This document shows, piece after piece, positions 33,906-46,982 of a stretch of 64,000 nucleotides of DNA (positions are counted from its first letter, which is position 1; the number at the start of each line of letters is the position of its first letter). A program made the position numbers and the translations under genes. The DNA is taken from the NCBI GenBank assembly GCA_030272585.1, contig BSYQ01000002.1, positions 5,022,001 through 5,086,000 of the forward strand. The letters run 5' to 3'. The notes under the pieces are model-generated. The model searched no databases, was not told where the DNA came from, and saw nothing but the letters and a program-made list of their open reading frames with translations. This DNA is from Bryopsis sp. KO-2023 (Eukaryota > Chlorophyta > Ulvophyceae > Bryopsidales > Bryopsidaceae).

Positions 33906-34693
33906 CTTTTTTATATGTTAAGAATACCTAATGCACCTCAAGTGTATTGATCGTCATAGTACGGTTTTGTATCGCCTTGAATGTTTTTAGGGTTTTTTTC
34001 AAGTCTTTATCATCTTAGATATATGTGGATGTGGATAGAAAACCAGAAATATTCAAAAACATGAAAACGTTTTAGGTGGTTTCTAAAACGAAAATCACTC
34101 GACAGAAGACGAAAGGCTCTAACGAATAAACAAAAAAAAAAAAGTGGTTGAAGCTTTTCGGAAAAAAACTTGAAAGAAAACTGATTAGATAACGTATTTG
34201 TAGACTCAATTGTGAAGACTCATAAACTTGCTCATGTACTGTTCGATTTTGACAAACAACTTTTGGAAATGTATCCATAAGAAAAGCAATGAATTAGATA
34301 TCGTGAAGTTTAGTTTTTTTGAAGGTAATAATCAGCTAACGTTACACATGTTTGTTCCCACAATCATAAGTAAAAACACTAACACTAGGATTGTATTGAT
34401 CAGGAGGGAGACACTCCAATCATCAATTATTGATAGCTATCGAGAAATACTTCTCGAAGTCGGGACATCAAATACGAGTGGACATAACATCAGACCTGCA
34501 AGAAAAAGGTGTTGCTCATGATAGTCTATTGGGAATGACTCGGCACCAAGGGGTATTGGCCCGAATTAGCTAGTTGAGCGTGCAAGGTTGTTAAATTTTG
34601 GTTGAGCACGTGATTTTTTCTATGAATATATATATTATACGCTTTGGTTGCTCTGCGTGCAGGCGTCGTACGTGCGTTTCGTTTTCGTTACAG
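33906..34693. other. AT-rich stretch
   Basis: Only an unrecognised open frame at 34228-34521 (ends ARKRCCS); it might belong to the RING-motif gene downstream. Confidence 0.35.
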
Positions 34694-34920
34694 GAATTAC
34701 CTGTAAACGGGCCAAACACGCGGGAGTGCATAATTTGCCGCGACCAAAGAGTTCAGGCAAGTCCTTGAATTACTACCTCTGTCGTTTTTTTTGTTTTTGT
34801 TTTTTTTTCTAATGTGGTTTTTTTATTTTTCCCAGGCTTGTTTAATTCCTTGTGGACACGCGAGCTTCTGCATGTCGTGCAGCGCAAGCATATCGATTGC
34901 CCTCAAAAAAGAGATAGCCA
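34694..34920 (+). CDS. Partial RING-finger domain split by a GC-AG intron
   Basis: Exon 34694-34756 ends RECIICRDQRVQ; the next exon from 34836 begins ACLIPCGHASFCMSC. Joined, the ligands follow Cys-x2-Cys-x11-Cys-Gly-His-x3-Cys-x2-Cys, the spacing of IAP/MGRN-type RING fingers, which bind two zinc ions and recruit ubiquitin E2 enzymes. The intron (34757-34835, 79 nt) has donor CAG|GCAAGT, the usual GC-type donor, and a T-rich acceptor ending CCCAG; the frame is kept across it. The upstream exon edge may be an AG at 34692-34693. The final Cys-Pro-x-Cys pair is missing in frame; a shifted frame gives CPQKR, so the gene may be decayed or have a further intron. Confidence 0.5.
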
Positions 34921-34964
34921 CAATGATTCTTGCTCATTTTGTTTATAACAAGGTTATTCATTCA

Positions 34965-34966
<2 letters not shown>

Positions 34967-34997
<31 letters not shown>
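34967..34997. repeat. TA microsatellite
   Basis: An uninterrupted run of TA dinucleotides, about 15 copies. Confidence 0.95.
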
Positions 34998-35000
<3 letters not shown>

Positions 35001-36200
35001 AATTAAATTTTTGAACACTTCCATTCCACGAGGACAAAAGCTAGAGAAAAGGCAAAAGCAAGAATAATATTGTTTAAGAACGACGAGTTGTTCAGAAGCG
35101 ATACCAGCTAGCAAGAGAATGTGCGAGGGATGCAACCTCACTTCAACGAGGATGGCTTTTGCAATGTTTGAAGATACCACCGCCGCCACCAGCTTCAGAC
35201 AAAGCGAAATGGTTGTGGCCTGCCCCCCAACCAAGCAAGGAGACGGAGAAACATAAGGGGTGGCCCTTTCATGACAATCTTAATTTGAGAAACGCATGAC
35301 ACAACAGACTCAAAATAAATATAATAGAGTGTGTCAATATGGTTTCAAGGGTAGATGTCTCGACTAGCACACGGATTATAACAGTATTATTATCAAGATC
35401 GAAGCTCCCATCTTTTCACAAGCATAGTGCACATCTTTACTCATAAGAAAGTAGAATACAATGGAACAAAGTGCAATTATTCCAAGGCGATCGTGTTCAT
35501 GGGTGAGTTGTATAAATATTCATATTTATAGGTGGATTCGTTTTCGCACCACCGATTTTGATAGGGAGTTGATGTTGCATTGAAACGCGGTCCAAAGTAA
35601 GACCATAAAAACTACCTCGTTTTTTTTTTTCAAATACGTTTGTCGAATATTTGAAAGTCTGGTCTAGTTCTTCTTTTTTAGCGCACGTTAAAACTCAAAT
35701 AAAGTGATTTTTGAGATATAAAATATAAAATAAAGAAATCGAATAGAGAGGGTGGTAGGGCTCTTTACAATGTGAAACAATGTTAGTTTTTAAGGTGGTT
35801 GAAGAAATTGAATTTCTTTTTTTTAGCATTTACCCATGTTAAGAGTCGTTTGAAGGGGTTGAGCCGCAACCCCGTGTTTGATTAAAGATGTCCTTTATGT
35901 TGCTCCCCAACTCTATACCTCTTCCGACCTCAACCGGAGGTTATTAAGAAGTAACAATTATGGAAGCTTCGAGGAAGCTAACACCCCCAAGAAATCAACG
36001 ACTTGTGTGATGGTGTGCGGGGTCCTCGCCGCCCATTACGTCCTCGGCGAAGTATCATTGGAACATGAGAGAAAACCAAGATTGGACATGTTGATGGGTA
36101 TGATGAATCTATACCTCTATCTTGTAGGCAGGTACCCAAGGCACCCATTCGTCTGGCATTATGTCTTCAATTGTTTCTCGTAGCCAGCATGGGATAGGTT
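34998..36200. other. No recognised gene
   Basis: AT-rich. A plus frame at 35878-36183 is open for 101 codons and sits just upstream of a LINE zinc-knuckle remnant, so it might be part of the same decayed element. Confidence 0.35.
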
Positions 36201-36330
36201 GATTGTGCATCGTGTGGAAGATATGAAGAAGCTTGGCATATTTCTTTTATTAACTGTAGGGTGAGGGGCATTTAATCCTGTAGCACACGATGTTCTGCTT
36301 CATGCACGAGCTTGTACACATTGATTTGAA
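36201..36330 (+). pseudogene. LINE C-terminal zinc-knuckle remnant
   Basis: The plus frame DCASCGRYEEAWHISFINCRVRG (start at 36201) gives Cys-x2-Cys-x7-His-x5-Cys with Glu before the His. This is the CCHC arrangement found after the reverse transcriptase in R2-like and L1-like LINEs. A neighbouring frame continues AHDVLLHARACTH, resembling the RHDxxxxxL stretch that follows this knuckle in the R2 group. No RT is found immediately upstream, so it is an isolated 3' fragment, possibly of the family seen at 25.3 kb. Confidence 0.45.
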
Positions 36331-36927
36331 CAGGATGCTAAGTTCCAATCTACCCCGCAAATACCGCTTTTTTTGGGACTAAGTCTTGAGCGAAGAAAGG
36401 CACCTGACAGAAGGCTCCATCACAAGAGCGGTGCTAGGCGTTACAGTTCCGGGGCATTCGCTCAAGTATTTCCACTTAGCTCGCAAAGTGGATGCTGGTT
36501 GTTATAGGCAACATAGAAAGAATTATATATGTACAAGAGGACTTAGCCAGTGTTGCGACCGGCTCATGACATTTCTTTCTGAATAGATACATTCGATAAA
36601 AACTCTTGTTTTAAAATATCTAGAGGACCATAGAAAAACCATAGTGGTTGCTGTGGGTAAGGTCATCTCCGCCTAGACGTTATGCGATTATATAGGTATG
36701 CGCATTCATTAAGGATATGAAGATCGTTTTTTGTTTTTTTTAATAAAAGCTCGATAAGTGTCATTGAGTGATATTTCTTGATATATCCCTAGCACCTCAT
36801 CAACTGAAAAATATATGTTCTTTCTTCCACATTGAATAGCCCTAAAAGTGTGAATTATGACAAAACAAATTTCTTTTCCATTTCTCTACATTAAAGAAGA
36901 TGCAATAAATTAAATTTGTCAAGCACG
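36331..36927. other. No recognised gene
   Basis: An open plus frame at 36386-36586 is unrecognised; the rest is AT-rich. Confidence 0.4.
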
Positions 36928-37158
36928 ATGGTGTTGAATGTTAATTTGACAGTAAGAGACCGAGGCTTGATTGTGGCGGAAAGCCGGGTCAACGGCGTCC
37001 CAGTGAATGAACAACATTTTCAAGCACGCGTACATAAAAGTTTTAGGCCGTTAACGTTTGTCTCTGTGCGCCGGGAAGTGTATGCCTATTTTATATTAGG
37101 TCGCTTAGAACCGACCGAATCCTGGATTGGTTCCGGTATAAGTATTAATTTCGGTTAA
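36928..37158 (+). CDS. Unrecognised 76-residue ORF
   Basis: ATG at 36928 opens 76 codons with good composition (LNVNLTVRDRGLIVAESRV; VSVRREVYAYFILGRLEPTE) ending SINFG and TAA. Alternating hydrophobic residues suggest beta strands. No family is recognised. It follows an AT-rich segment and precedes an A-run. Could be a small gene or an exon. Confidence 0.35.
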   Translation: MVLNVNLTVRDRGLIVAESRVNGVPVNEQHFQARVHKSFRPLTFVSVRREVYAYFILGRLEPTESWIGSGISINFG

Positions 37159-40100
37159 AAAAAAAAAGCAAAAGGTTTAGACAAACTCTTTGTGATTTAC
37201 TTAATATCATACGACGCTTCTAGGACGAGAAAAAAAATGTATTGAAATTAAGTGCACTTCATGTGGGTAAAAGAATATTGCACAAACGAGCTATGGCATA
37301 GAGCTCTCTCCGGTTGTCTTTGGAGGGAAAACTGGCGAAACCTTGGAGGACATTCCTTGAAACCATTTAGGCGAAACAAGTAGCACCACCTTAAAGTTGC
37401 AGAAACACTCGAAAGTTTTTCTTTGCCCCCGATGGCCTTCTACCTAAATCCACAAATATTACGGCTTTTCCAATAGGATCTCTGCAAAATCGAGATAAGG
37501 ATATATGAGGAAGATCGGTTGCATTCGGACACCCTTTGTGTGGTCCTTGATGCACTCTTTGAGGCATAAAATCCTCGGACTTGATCTTCCTCACCTAAAA
37601 AATTGGGCTGATAAAAGAAGAGCGGAGAGAACTAAATTGGAGAAAGAAGATGTTGGGAATTCCACAGTGAAGAGAAAACTTGGGGCCCGGCAGAGCATTA
37701 ATATTATGCCCCGAACTAGGGGCTGGGTAGTTCACTGCATCTTGACGAATTATGGTCCGAGATCACGGCTGCAACGAGGATTCTTTACAAGTTGGCTTCG
37801 AGCGGCACATTCTTGAAAGGTTGATTATGAAAATACGAAAAGCATCACATTTCACGGCAACATATTTCAAGAGGTCCTTAACGTTTTTGAGACGATTGCA
37901 GATGTTTAAGAGGTAAACTATTGATGAAGAGAGGTTTCACGATTTGGTATCTCGGCAATGAAGGCTTGTGTTATGACAACTAAGATTCGATCAATGTCAT
38001 GGTGTAACGCTCGCACATACAATAGTGGAGAATGGGGGTCTTGAAGGGTTCAAAATTAGTTTTAGTGGTGTGGGCAACATTTTCGATATTGTGTAAGACT
38101 CGTGGGACATGAAGCGTGAAATTTTTTTTGTGGGAATCTTTATCGTTAGTGTCGAGTGTAAAAGGGTGATAAAAGGAGCAACAAAAATTATGCCAATGTT
38201 AAAAAACCCTTACACATTTAGAGAAAAGAATATCCACGAATTGTTCAAACTTTGAACATGATGGTTCAGATGCGATTATCGCAATGAGCGTGTATGTTTT
38301 TTGCATGATCTCTATGGATGGCACAATACGGAGGGACAATTTTTCCTAGGACTCATGGAGTTACCTTTTGATGTGGTTCTAGCTCAGGGAAGACGGAAGT
38401 GTGAGGACGGATGGAATAGAACGTTTTTGTGAAATGGCGTCCCCTCGCTCTAGACCATACTTTTAGGGTTCTGTCACCAACGTCAACACGCGTTGATGAG
38501 GCAAACAAAAAACATGCCGACCTCCACCTCAGTACATCGGGAAGTGGATCGAATCTTACGGCTCTGCAACAGATCGGAAAACTGAGCTTGGACGATTATA
38601 TGAGAACACACTCTTTTTAGTAAGGGGGGCTACGTGCAGACCTCAATCTTAAATCTCTTAAAAACAACACATATATTTCCTTGACCTTGACACAAGCTCG
38701 ATGCAACTTGTCAATCGAATGGTTTTGAACTCGAAAAGCGGTTGTTAGAAGCCATTTCTCATGAACGCTGAAGTGAACCAGCGGGGGATTTGTGAAGCGA
38801 ATGAAAGCGTTGATTGGTCTGCACGGGAGTGAAGTACGATGCGATGTGGAAGGTGGTTCACCAAGCTATTGGGCAGGTGTGTTCTAGCAATGAGGGGGCA
38901 AAATTAGGTGCCGAGGGCACCCTCCTTGTTGGCGCTTACACCCTAAATGACGCAAAACGTTTTCGAAAACCACTCCACACGGCCAAATCCAACTTCCAGA
39001 AATTTTCTTAAAATGTGAGTCTCGATGCCATCACTTGTATTCTGGAATGACTACTATGCCAAAGGTGTCGATAGATGGGGTCTTCCAACCTATTAAGAAG
39101 TGGTAGACCGAATTCAAAATTATGATTGGAAAGAAACGGGGTTCGATCACACCTATTAGACTTTGAAAAGATTTGTCAAGGTAATACCCTCTCCTATTCG
39201 CCCATTGCTTTATTCTTTTATCATTGTTGCTCTGAAAACTGGAACCTATTCAATTAGGACCATCAATAACCCCTTCGAGGTACACGTGAACTATCAGTGG
39301 TATGGGTGAGGCAAGGCCAAAAACTATGTACTTTGGTAGGAGAGCAACAATTGCTCCAAGAGTGGTTGGCCAGGTTCGGGCACATGGGAGATTCAGGTCG
39401 GGCGGCATTCAAATTATTATTTTTTGTTCAGGTTGCCCTACTAACCTCGGTGCAATCCAAAAGCTGACTACTGATGAGGCACAAATATACACACTTCTCT
39501 TGAAACGATTCAAACTTTGTGCGTATTCCATATGGAAATCGAGTTGCTTTGAAAATCTGTACTTGACGAGCGTGTGATGGTTAATGACGCGATGGCTTTG
39601 TTCATGTCACCTCATTGTTAATTGTTTCCACGCGACCTCTGTAGTTATTGGTGAGGACTCATGGCCTTTGAACGCTAAGAGAACGGAAAACTTCATAAAA
39701 ACGTGGTACTTGATGGATTGAGGCTAAAGAGTTTATTGGCGCATAGCGTATGACTCCAATAGGCTTTCCCCATCGATCCTCGGATGCAGATTGTTGCAAG
39801 GTGTGGTGGCCCCAAGGGCAAGCGAATTCAAGCTTTTTTCGGAAGGTATCGACTTGGTGTAGAAACGATATCTTCTTTACCATACCAGGCACATAATACT
39901 ATCGCAAGTTGAGAAAATTATTGATTGACAAAGATTTTGCGTCGGAAAAAACACACATGCATGGCACAATTGTAGAGAGAAATGACATGAAGCGAAAGCT
40001 TGTCCTCACTAAAGGAAGAAAGATATAGCGCTGCTCTCATCATGAAAACAAGATTTTATAAACAAAATCCAAATAGGTCCAACAGAAAATCAACATCATA

Positions 40101-40414
40101 AAGATTATATTGGGTTACATGGCCTAGGTATGAAAACCCCCTTCTTCTAGGCCTGCAGAAAATTTGAGAAACGTTGGTTAAGAAGATCAAACAAATATCA
40201 TGTGGATCTTATCTTCACCCCACACATCATTGTCTTAATTAATATCACACAAGTATGTTATTGGACAAATTCGCGCGTTTGGCTTTTAAAATAGATCCGT
40301 TAGCAGCTCCTCACCCACCCACAAGCTCCCATTGCTTTTTGGAGTTTAGACTTTGCGTACTTTTCTTCTGACGCTGATCAGGATTGTTATCAAGCTTTAG
40401 GAGCTGCTTGAAAG
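37159..40414. other. Gene-poor stretch
   Basis: Short open frames on both strands (for example 37505-37816, 38429-38620, 39302-39577) without recognised domains. 37920-38420 reads in one plus frame as broken protein-like text (VENGGLEGFKISFSGVGNIF) with several stops. Confidence 0.4.
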
Positions 40415-43400
40415 ATGTTCCGCGTCCCCACGGCTTTGCTGACTAATACACAGAGGAGTGTGCGTGTAGTCGTGGTTTGGAGCCCGAAATATAGTGACCA
40501 CTTTCTTGTAGAGTGCCCTTTTTCTATGAATTTGAGAATGCCACATTTGGATTTGATCGAAGGGTGTGGTTTTGAGTCTCTTAAATTACATAGTACCGAA
40601 GTCTTTAAATGAATTCGAATTCTATTGGCAAGTCTCTAAACGTATCGACAACACGTTATGAACGCCTTGAAACTTACAGATTCTTTCTCATTGTACGGAA
40701 AAAAACGTTCTTTATGGTAAGACCGAAAAAATGAATGCCTTTACTTTCTGACAAAATCGAAGAAAAAGCAAGTTCCGTTGGAATAATAACACAAACACAT
40801 CGTATTTTTATTTTTGTTATAGTGACTAGAGCGACCATAACAATTTTTCCTGTTGCAAGGTCAACATTAGAAGCTTCCCTTTAGTCATTAGTCTATGAAC
40901 ACCGGTACGCACCTGAAGGCATTTAATCGCAATCTAGAAGTAGATTAAATGAACTTAGAAGCGAATCCAAACTTCAAGAACTAGGCTAGAGGGTACAAGA
41001 TAGAACGTTCATGAGCCTCGATAATCTTGAGGACTCTGGTTGATATTGATGGCAACTATTTCACCCCCACGACCCAAGTTCTTCCTACCCTTGATATTGA
41101 CTTTTGCTATATGGCTTTTGAGCCTCTGAAAAAAACATATATTGTGATCCGATCACCTTCAATGAGCACAAACTTTGATAGTTGTACAGGACAGCTGACC
41201 GTCTTATGCTCTCCTCATACACAAGGTCTGGTTCGTCAGAGTTTTGAACCCTATGTTTTAACCTTGTACTGCTCTTCGATGTTGGTTGTCGAGTCATTGA
41301 AGGTCTTGCTTCTTGCGGTCGACTCTTTGGAGAGCCACCCAAGTGCTTGGAAGCTCATGTACTAGAAGATTCGATTCTTCGAAACACCATGGCAATTTAG
41401 ACGAATATAAATGGTAGAAACCCTTGATTCCCTATCGAAAGACTATTCGAAGTCACCGTCAAAAACTGTAAGGCAACCAAAAGCAGTTCATTAAGGAACA
41501 ATAACATTCACTCCAACCGAAGCCGGAACACACCAAGACAAATCAAATGGCGACGACCTATTTTCACAATAGACTACTGCTAAGGTACAATAGAATGTAA
41601 CGTAGTGGGAATTATTGCAACGTCAAAAGAGGTATTTCGTATTATTTCAGGAGGGGTAAAGGTTTGCTTTGATATTCTGGTCCCCAAGATATGGATTCTA
41701 CTCAATAGACGGGGATGTTAATAAGTTCGTATCCCAAGAGAAACGTTGGAGGAGGGAGAAAAAGCACCAAACGCACTAGAGGAGGCAATGCAACCCTAAG
41801 AGGGCAATTAAAAAGAAACGATCATGGAAAACATTAAAGATGGAAAGCTCGTCATGGTATGCGCTTAATGTGGGCAAAAATCAAGCCTAGTAAGGTTGCC
41901 GACCATGACCGGAGTGCGACATAAGTACTAATTGTTGTTTCGGCATAATAGTAACGATATATTGTTTTGCGACACCCGTGACCAGGTAGGTGGGGAGATT
42001 TATCCGCCGGAGTGGTCGACGGAGGGCTACGACAAAATGACGACCCCTTGGTTGGAGAGGGACTTGCCATGGATAATTCCGTCGTAAAGACTCCTATCAC
42101 GGATAGTGGGGGAACTGCAACACTAGGCGCGACACACGCTCCTCCCAACTTCACGTTGGTCGTTGGCGCCTTGGTGCAACGTGTTGGCACAAATGCCCGC
42201 ACCGAGGAAACTCTTGATTCTGGAGCCACCACCGGGGATGTTATTGCTTCTAGGAGCAGCGGACTACCTACCTATCAAGAAGGAATTAGAGGTTTTGCTT
42301 ACTTCGACAACGGGCCTTGATAACGCTATTTTCTACATTGATTCATTTTCGATTGCATTAAGCAAATGGTATGACTTTGAGATAGACCATTCATTGTCGG
42401 AGGTGGGAAATTTTATGAAGGGTTTATACTGACTGCAAAGGTCAAATCCGGTCTAGTAAAGGTTTTCCGGTCCGGTCCGGTCCTTTTAAACTTGCCGGCG
42501 CCCAGGTCTGGTAACGATATCCTACTTGATGGATGCTATTGTCTTTGCTTAAAAGAACACACGAGAATTTGAGCGCTTAGTTGAGCGGAATAGTTTATCT
42601 AAAGCGTGCAAGATTGCAATTCACACAAAAGTTTCATCTTCCGCAATTAGGCTATTGAGCCTTTTAATATTCGTCATTCACTACGCTCATCGTTCAAATA
42701 TGAACAACGGTCAAGACGGATCGAACGTGGAAACGAACCATAATAGATCAGACTTGGACATCAACAGGATAGGGCGGATAGCATCGCTAACGTCCCCCAC
42801 AGATCTCGCGGACTACTTTTTCTCCCTGTTTCCGTTTCACCTACACCCCAAGATATTTGACAAGCAATTTGCAACAACTTTATAGCGTTGCTCTTAGATG
42901 CTAAATGATCTAGATAAAATACGCAACATCATGCTTAAGAAGAGATTCAATCTCCTCGGATCGATTGCAAGGGGAGTAGGGGAACTGGAAAATGTTTAGG
43001 AGAACAATTGAGTTTTGGGTGATGGGGGGCTGAATTGGGGTAGAGCTCCAAAGAAAAGTAGAGGTTGTGAAGTTGAATGGAGGTTGGAATCCTTAATCTT
43101 TGTAATGATGAGTGAGATGTAAAATGAGTCAGCTAGCAAGGCGACATAGATAATAGGACCAGAGCACACATTGATATGATCTCTGGAATTTGTCTTTACA
43201 AGGGTATTTTTTTACCTGAGAAAGGAAACCGGAAAATTCCTGTTTGCTTGTGTGAGTCTGCTTATGGGGTTAAATTATTGATGCATTCGTTGCTGCCCTA
43301 CAGAGAAAAAACAGCTGAGGGTATTCTTTAAAAATGATTCTTGTTTGTTCCTTTGCCATCCAAACTGCACTTCAACATGAGAGCGGCTTGAGTAAACAGG

Positions 43401-43679
43401 GTGGGAGTAGAAGATGAAGTGGGAAGAAGAAAATTTTGATTTGGTCTTGCTTGAAAGAATCATGCACTTTATGAAAATTGATGGCTATTGTTCACTATTT
43501 CCAGTCAACTGGGTGAAAGGGAGGTGCAGTGGTTTTTTTTGGGGGGCATTGTGGTGGATTGGGTTGCTTAGATAGATGGATCATTGTGCTGTAAAAACAA
43601 TTGCGATGTAATTGATTGAAATCAATTGATTTGTGTCCTGTATAAATTCTGTATAATTATTAATATCAATGCTGCAATC
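40415..43679. other. Gene-poor stretch
   Basis: Open frames at 40415-40612, 41027-41365 and 42012-42320 are unrecognised. A short CCGGT microsatellite lies at 42468-42484. The rest is AT-rich. Confidence 0.4.
42468..42484. repeat. CCGGT microsatellite
   Basis: CCGGT repeated three times plus CC. Confidence 0.85.
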
Positions 43680-44300
43680 CAAGCACCCCCCACATTTCAT
43701 TAATCACATGAAAAATAATTCACTTTCACCAGTGTTCCGAACGCTCCGAACCAAACCGCACTTTTTCCGAACTTCAGGGGCGTTGAGTCCAGGTGGGTGG
43801 GACGCAACCATTATATGGGTTGGTGTGACTTGAGAGTCGTGTCACTCCCATTAGTCAAGGAAATCTCGGACGCGTAGGCTGAAGCGTATCACTGGTGGGT
43901 GAGACGACTGAAGCACACTGACAAGTTACGCTTCAGCGTACGCGTCAGCATCGGGAAGCGGAAGCGGAAGAGCACACGGGTGGATGTGCCCTAACTAGGC
44001 TGTACCGTTAGGAAGATCTCGGACGCGGTTCAGAATAAAAAGGTCGAAACCAAGGGCAAAGTGAAACCCTACTCAGAGCCAGAAGGAAAGATTCCGAGCG
44101 CTCGGTAACGAAGAGCACTTCATTTAAGAAGTGTAATATTGCATTTGATCCTCAAGTTTTACCCGCCATAGCTCGGATATCGAGTCTTGCAATATTATGG
44201 ACGAATACACCTAGCACATTTACTTGATTCTCAAGATTATTTACCCGATTAATTAAAGCACTTGCAACACACAAGCCTGACCCTCCACCAAACCACCGTA
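43680..44300. other. GC-richer block, possibly a degraded repeat element
   Basis: Richer in G and C than its neighbours, with internal palindromes (GCTTCAGCGTACGCG) and a CAGTGTTCCGAACGCTCCG start reminiscent of a transposon end. A partly matching inverse (GAGCGCTCGG) occurs near 44100. No target duplication was found, so it is left unassigned. Confidence 0.3.
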
Positions 44301-45789
44301 GTCATTATACCTTACCTAGATGATTCCGGACGGAATTAACACAATTATAATCCACCTATCGAAGAGTTGTATGTAGGAGTTGTAGAACGGATATAACATG
44401 TTTATTGTAACAATAGCTATCTGACGGCCGGAATGGTATACTCTTCCCGCATGATGAGGACGGTCAAGTGTAAATTGTGTATTCAAACTGCTGTGGGCAG
44501 GCTAGTGCCTATAACTATACCCCTCATTAGACCTCATTACAATTCGTGTGAATCTCGAACGTTTTTTCAAAAAAGCTCGCATGATGTATTGTCAATTATT
44601 CATATCAAAGTTTAACTTTCTATCAAGCCTAATATTTGTTACATCTTCCCTATGTGTATATATGACGTACAAAGCTACAATGCGGTCATGAATCGCAAGT
44701 TGTGCTCTGGTTTTAGCCGCATTATAATACTATGCTTAAGCCTCTGAGAAGAGGTCAGACTCTGAGCGTGAGCGACCATTAAAAGTTTTCCCGATGATAG
44801 GTTGAAGTATACAAGAGAAACCGTAATGTTTGAAAGCCTACTAATCAAGGCATTGCAGATTAATCCATGAGCGCTTGTTGGCTTTACGTCCCCAAGCCTG
44901 GCTTGTTTTCTCTGGGTTCGGGTATATGACTTCACCCACTATTGTTTAAGCATAATCATGAGCTATTGACTCACATATCAAAAAGTACGCACCTCGAAGG
45001 ATAGAAAGAAACTTGATGGTGAGGCCGGGAAGATCATAAAACTCTTGGCTAAAATGAACAATACTTTTTCTTTAATTTTATCAAATAAAATGATCTACAT
45101 GAAAAAACTGAAAATTGAAAGCTCTTTAGCATTGTTGAAGTTACTCGAGAAAGTTCATGAAAGATAACGATGATGTAGATATGACTCGTATCAATACAAT
45201 GAGTAACACGCTATTGACGTTAATGCTACGAAATTAAATATCGGCTCACTATGGAAGATATCATATGGCTACGACCAGGAGCCAAGACAACAAGCATTTT
45301 CTCGACGATGAAAACTGTTTGGAAGGTAAATTGATGATGATTTTTTACTATTACGGTGGGCCACTATAAAATTTTTTTCTTTTTAGAACACACTATCCAC
45401 TACTCCCTATGTAGACTGCGTTATGGAGGACTACGAAAGTCAGTATAATAGAAATAAATGCGGCTCCTCCCACATTCTTTCAATGTGATTAATGTTTACT
45501 TATAATGTGGGGGAAGTTCCGCAAGGTCAAGAAAACATTAAGGGGCTTGATGTTGTCCCCAATGGGCGCGAATATCAAGGCATACAATCTACTTGAGAAT
45601 ATGCTTTGCTTTGATCCCGCCAAGGGAATCGGCGAAGAAATGTTAATAGGAAAGTGGCATAGAAATACATCCTATTTGTCGACCTCAAGTCCTAGGATCT
45701 AAACATTTTTCAAAGAGATGGGAGTACCACTCGACAGCGCATTGCAACGAGAAGGAATTGACAAGAAAGAAATTGAATGAAGGGGAAAG
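44301..45789. other. No recognised gene
   Basis: An 86-codon minus frame (44675-44935) and a 65-codon plus frame (45505-45702) are protein-like but unrecognised; the latter lies upstream of the Ty3-like RT and might belong to the same decayed element. Confidence 0.35.
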
Positions 45790-46345
45790 AAGATTAAGAT
45801 GCTTGAGGTGATGTTTCAGGGTTCTATATATAAGGATGTCAAATGAACGGAACTCCTGTTGGCACAGCGACTACCAATTTCAATCCATATTAAAATATGA
45901 GAAGAAGAAGAAGGAGAGGCCATGATGATGCGCGAATTGGATGCGCTAGCACGGGCTGGGATAATCAGGTGTGGTAAAAATGAGGAGGAAGGATGTTCCA
46001 TCAATTATTACGTATTCCAAAGAAAAGTGGAGTAGTGAGACTAACGATTGATCTACGTGGGCTGGATGCATAAATCGAAGCATGGATTAGTCCTTCGGAG
46101 CACACTCTTCCAATTGTTTCACGAGTCCCCCATTGATGGGATAGCTTTTCCATCATTGAGTTGTGGAATGGCTACTTCCAAATTTTTTTTGGAGTGGGCA
46201 TTCGCCCTCTATTTTATTTCGAATTCCGCTACCTACGATTCTAGTGGTGTCGCCTTCCTCAAGGATGAAGTGCTAGCACATGCTAGTTTCATTGCATTAA
46301 AAAACGTTGACTCAATGGCATTGTGCCGAATTCCGTGAACGACAT
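45790..46345 (+). pseudogene. Ty3/gypsy-like reverse transcriptase remnant
   Basis: The segment MMMRELDALARAGIIRCGK resembles the approach to the RT core. After a frameshift the plus strand reads RIPKKSGVVRLTIDLRGLDA (family: PKKDGxxRxCVDYRxLN), LPIVSRVPH, then FSIIELWNGYFQI (family: FSxIDLxxGYxQI, with the catalytic Asp changed to Glu) and WCRLPQG (family: WxxMPFG). Three in-frame stops interrupt this frame before 46280. The enzyme would copy element RNA into DNA, but the altered Asp and the stops make it dead. The YxDD motif is not found. Other possible parts of the element are not identified. Confidence 0.6.
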
Positions 46346-46982
46346 TCTTTCAGAAGAAAAAGGAGTCAACGATCTCGACCAGCGCATTATTCAAGTGTTT
46401 GTTATACAAGACCAATATGGACTCTGTAAGTGCCAGCGGATAAGCTTCAGCTCCGTTTGCCCTGCTTATCGTTCTTGGGGTTTACTATTGTTGTAGGGGG
46501 CTACAAATGAATGCTTACGAAGTTGGACATAGGGTGCAGTTTGCGATTCAGTTTCTGAAGCGGAGCACTTAACAGTTTTATTGTTTTGTTTTGTTTTTCC
46601 TTTGGGGGGATTCTGCTAGGAATCAGGGAGGGCTGGGCGGGATGATGGTGCTGTTGGATGCATCGTCTACTATTTGTTCGGGGACTCCAGAAGGCTTTTA
46701 TTTATTTGGCTTAACTCCTACCGATGGTTTCGGGTGGAAGTCTCTTAGACACACGTTAGTATCCGATAGTGTAGTAGCTCACAACAGGAACCGCACCTGC
46801 AGGAACCGCACCTACGGTGTAATACGACTTTGTCTGAACGTATGATAGATGATATTGGATAGTGACCACTGTCTCATCACGACGTTGCAATTGAGAGAGA
46901 GTCGATAAGAAACTCACTTTGCAAAAACAACCCGATACCCATAGTTTTTTATGAAGGAACGAGCGATATATTCATTGTCACT
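46346..46982. other. Gene-free stretch
   Basis: A short direct repeat GGAACCGCACCT occurs twice near 46788-46816. Otherwise unremarkable. Confidence 0.45.

Noticed and set aside
43730-44110. CAGTGTTCCGAACGC start with a partly inverse GAGCGCTCGG, like a hAT element
   Set aside because: The inverted ends match poorly and no 8-bp duplication could be found.
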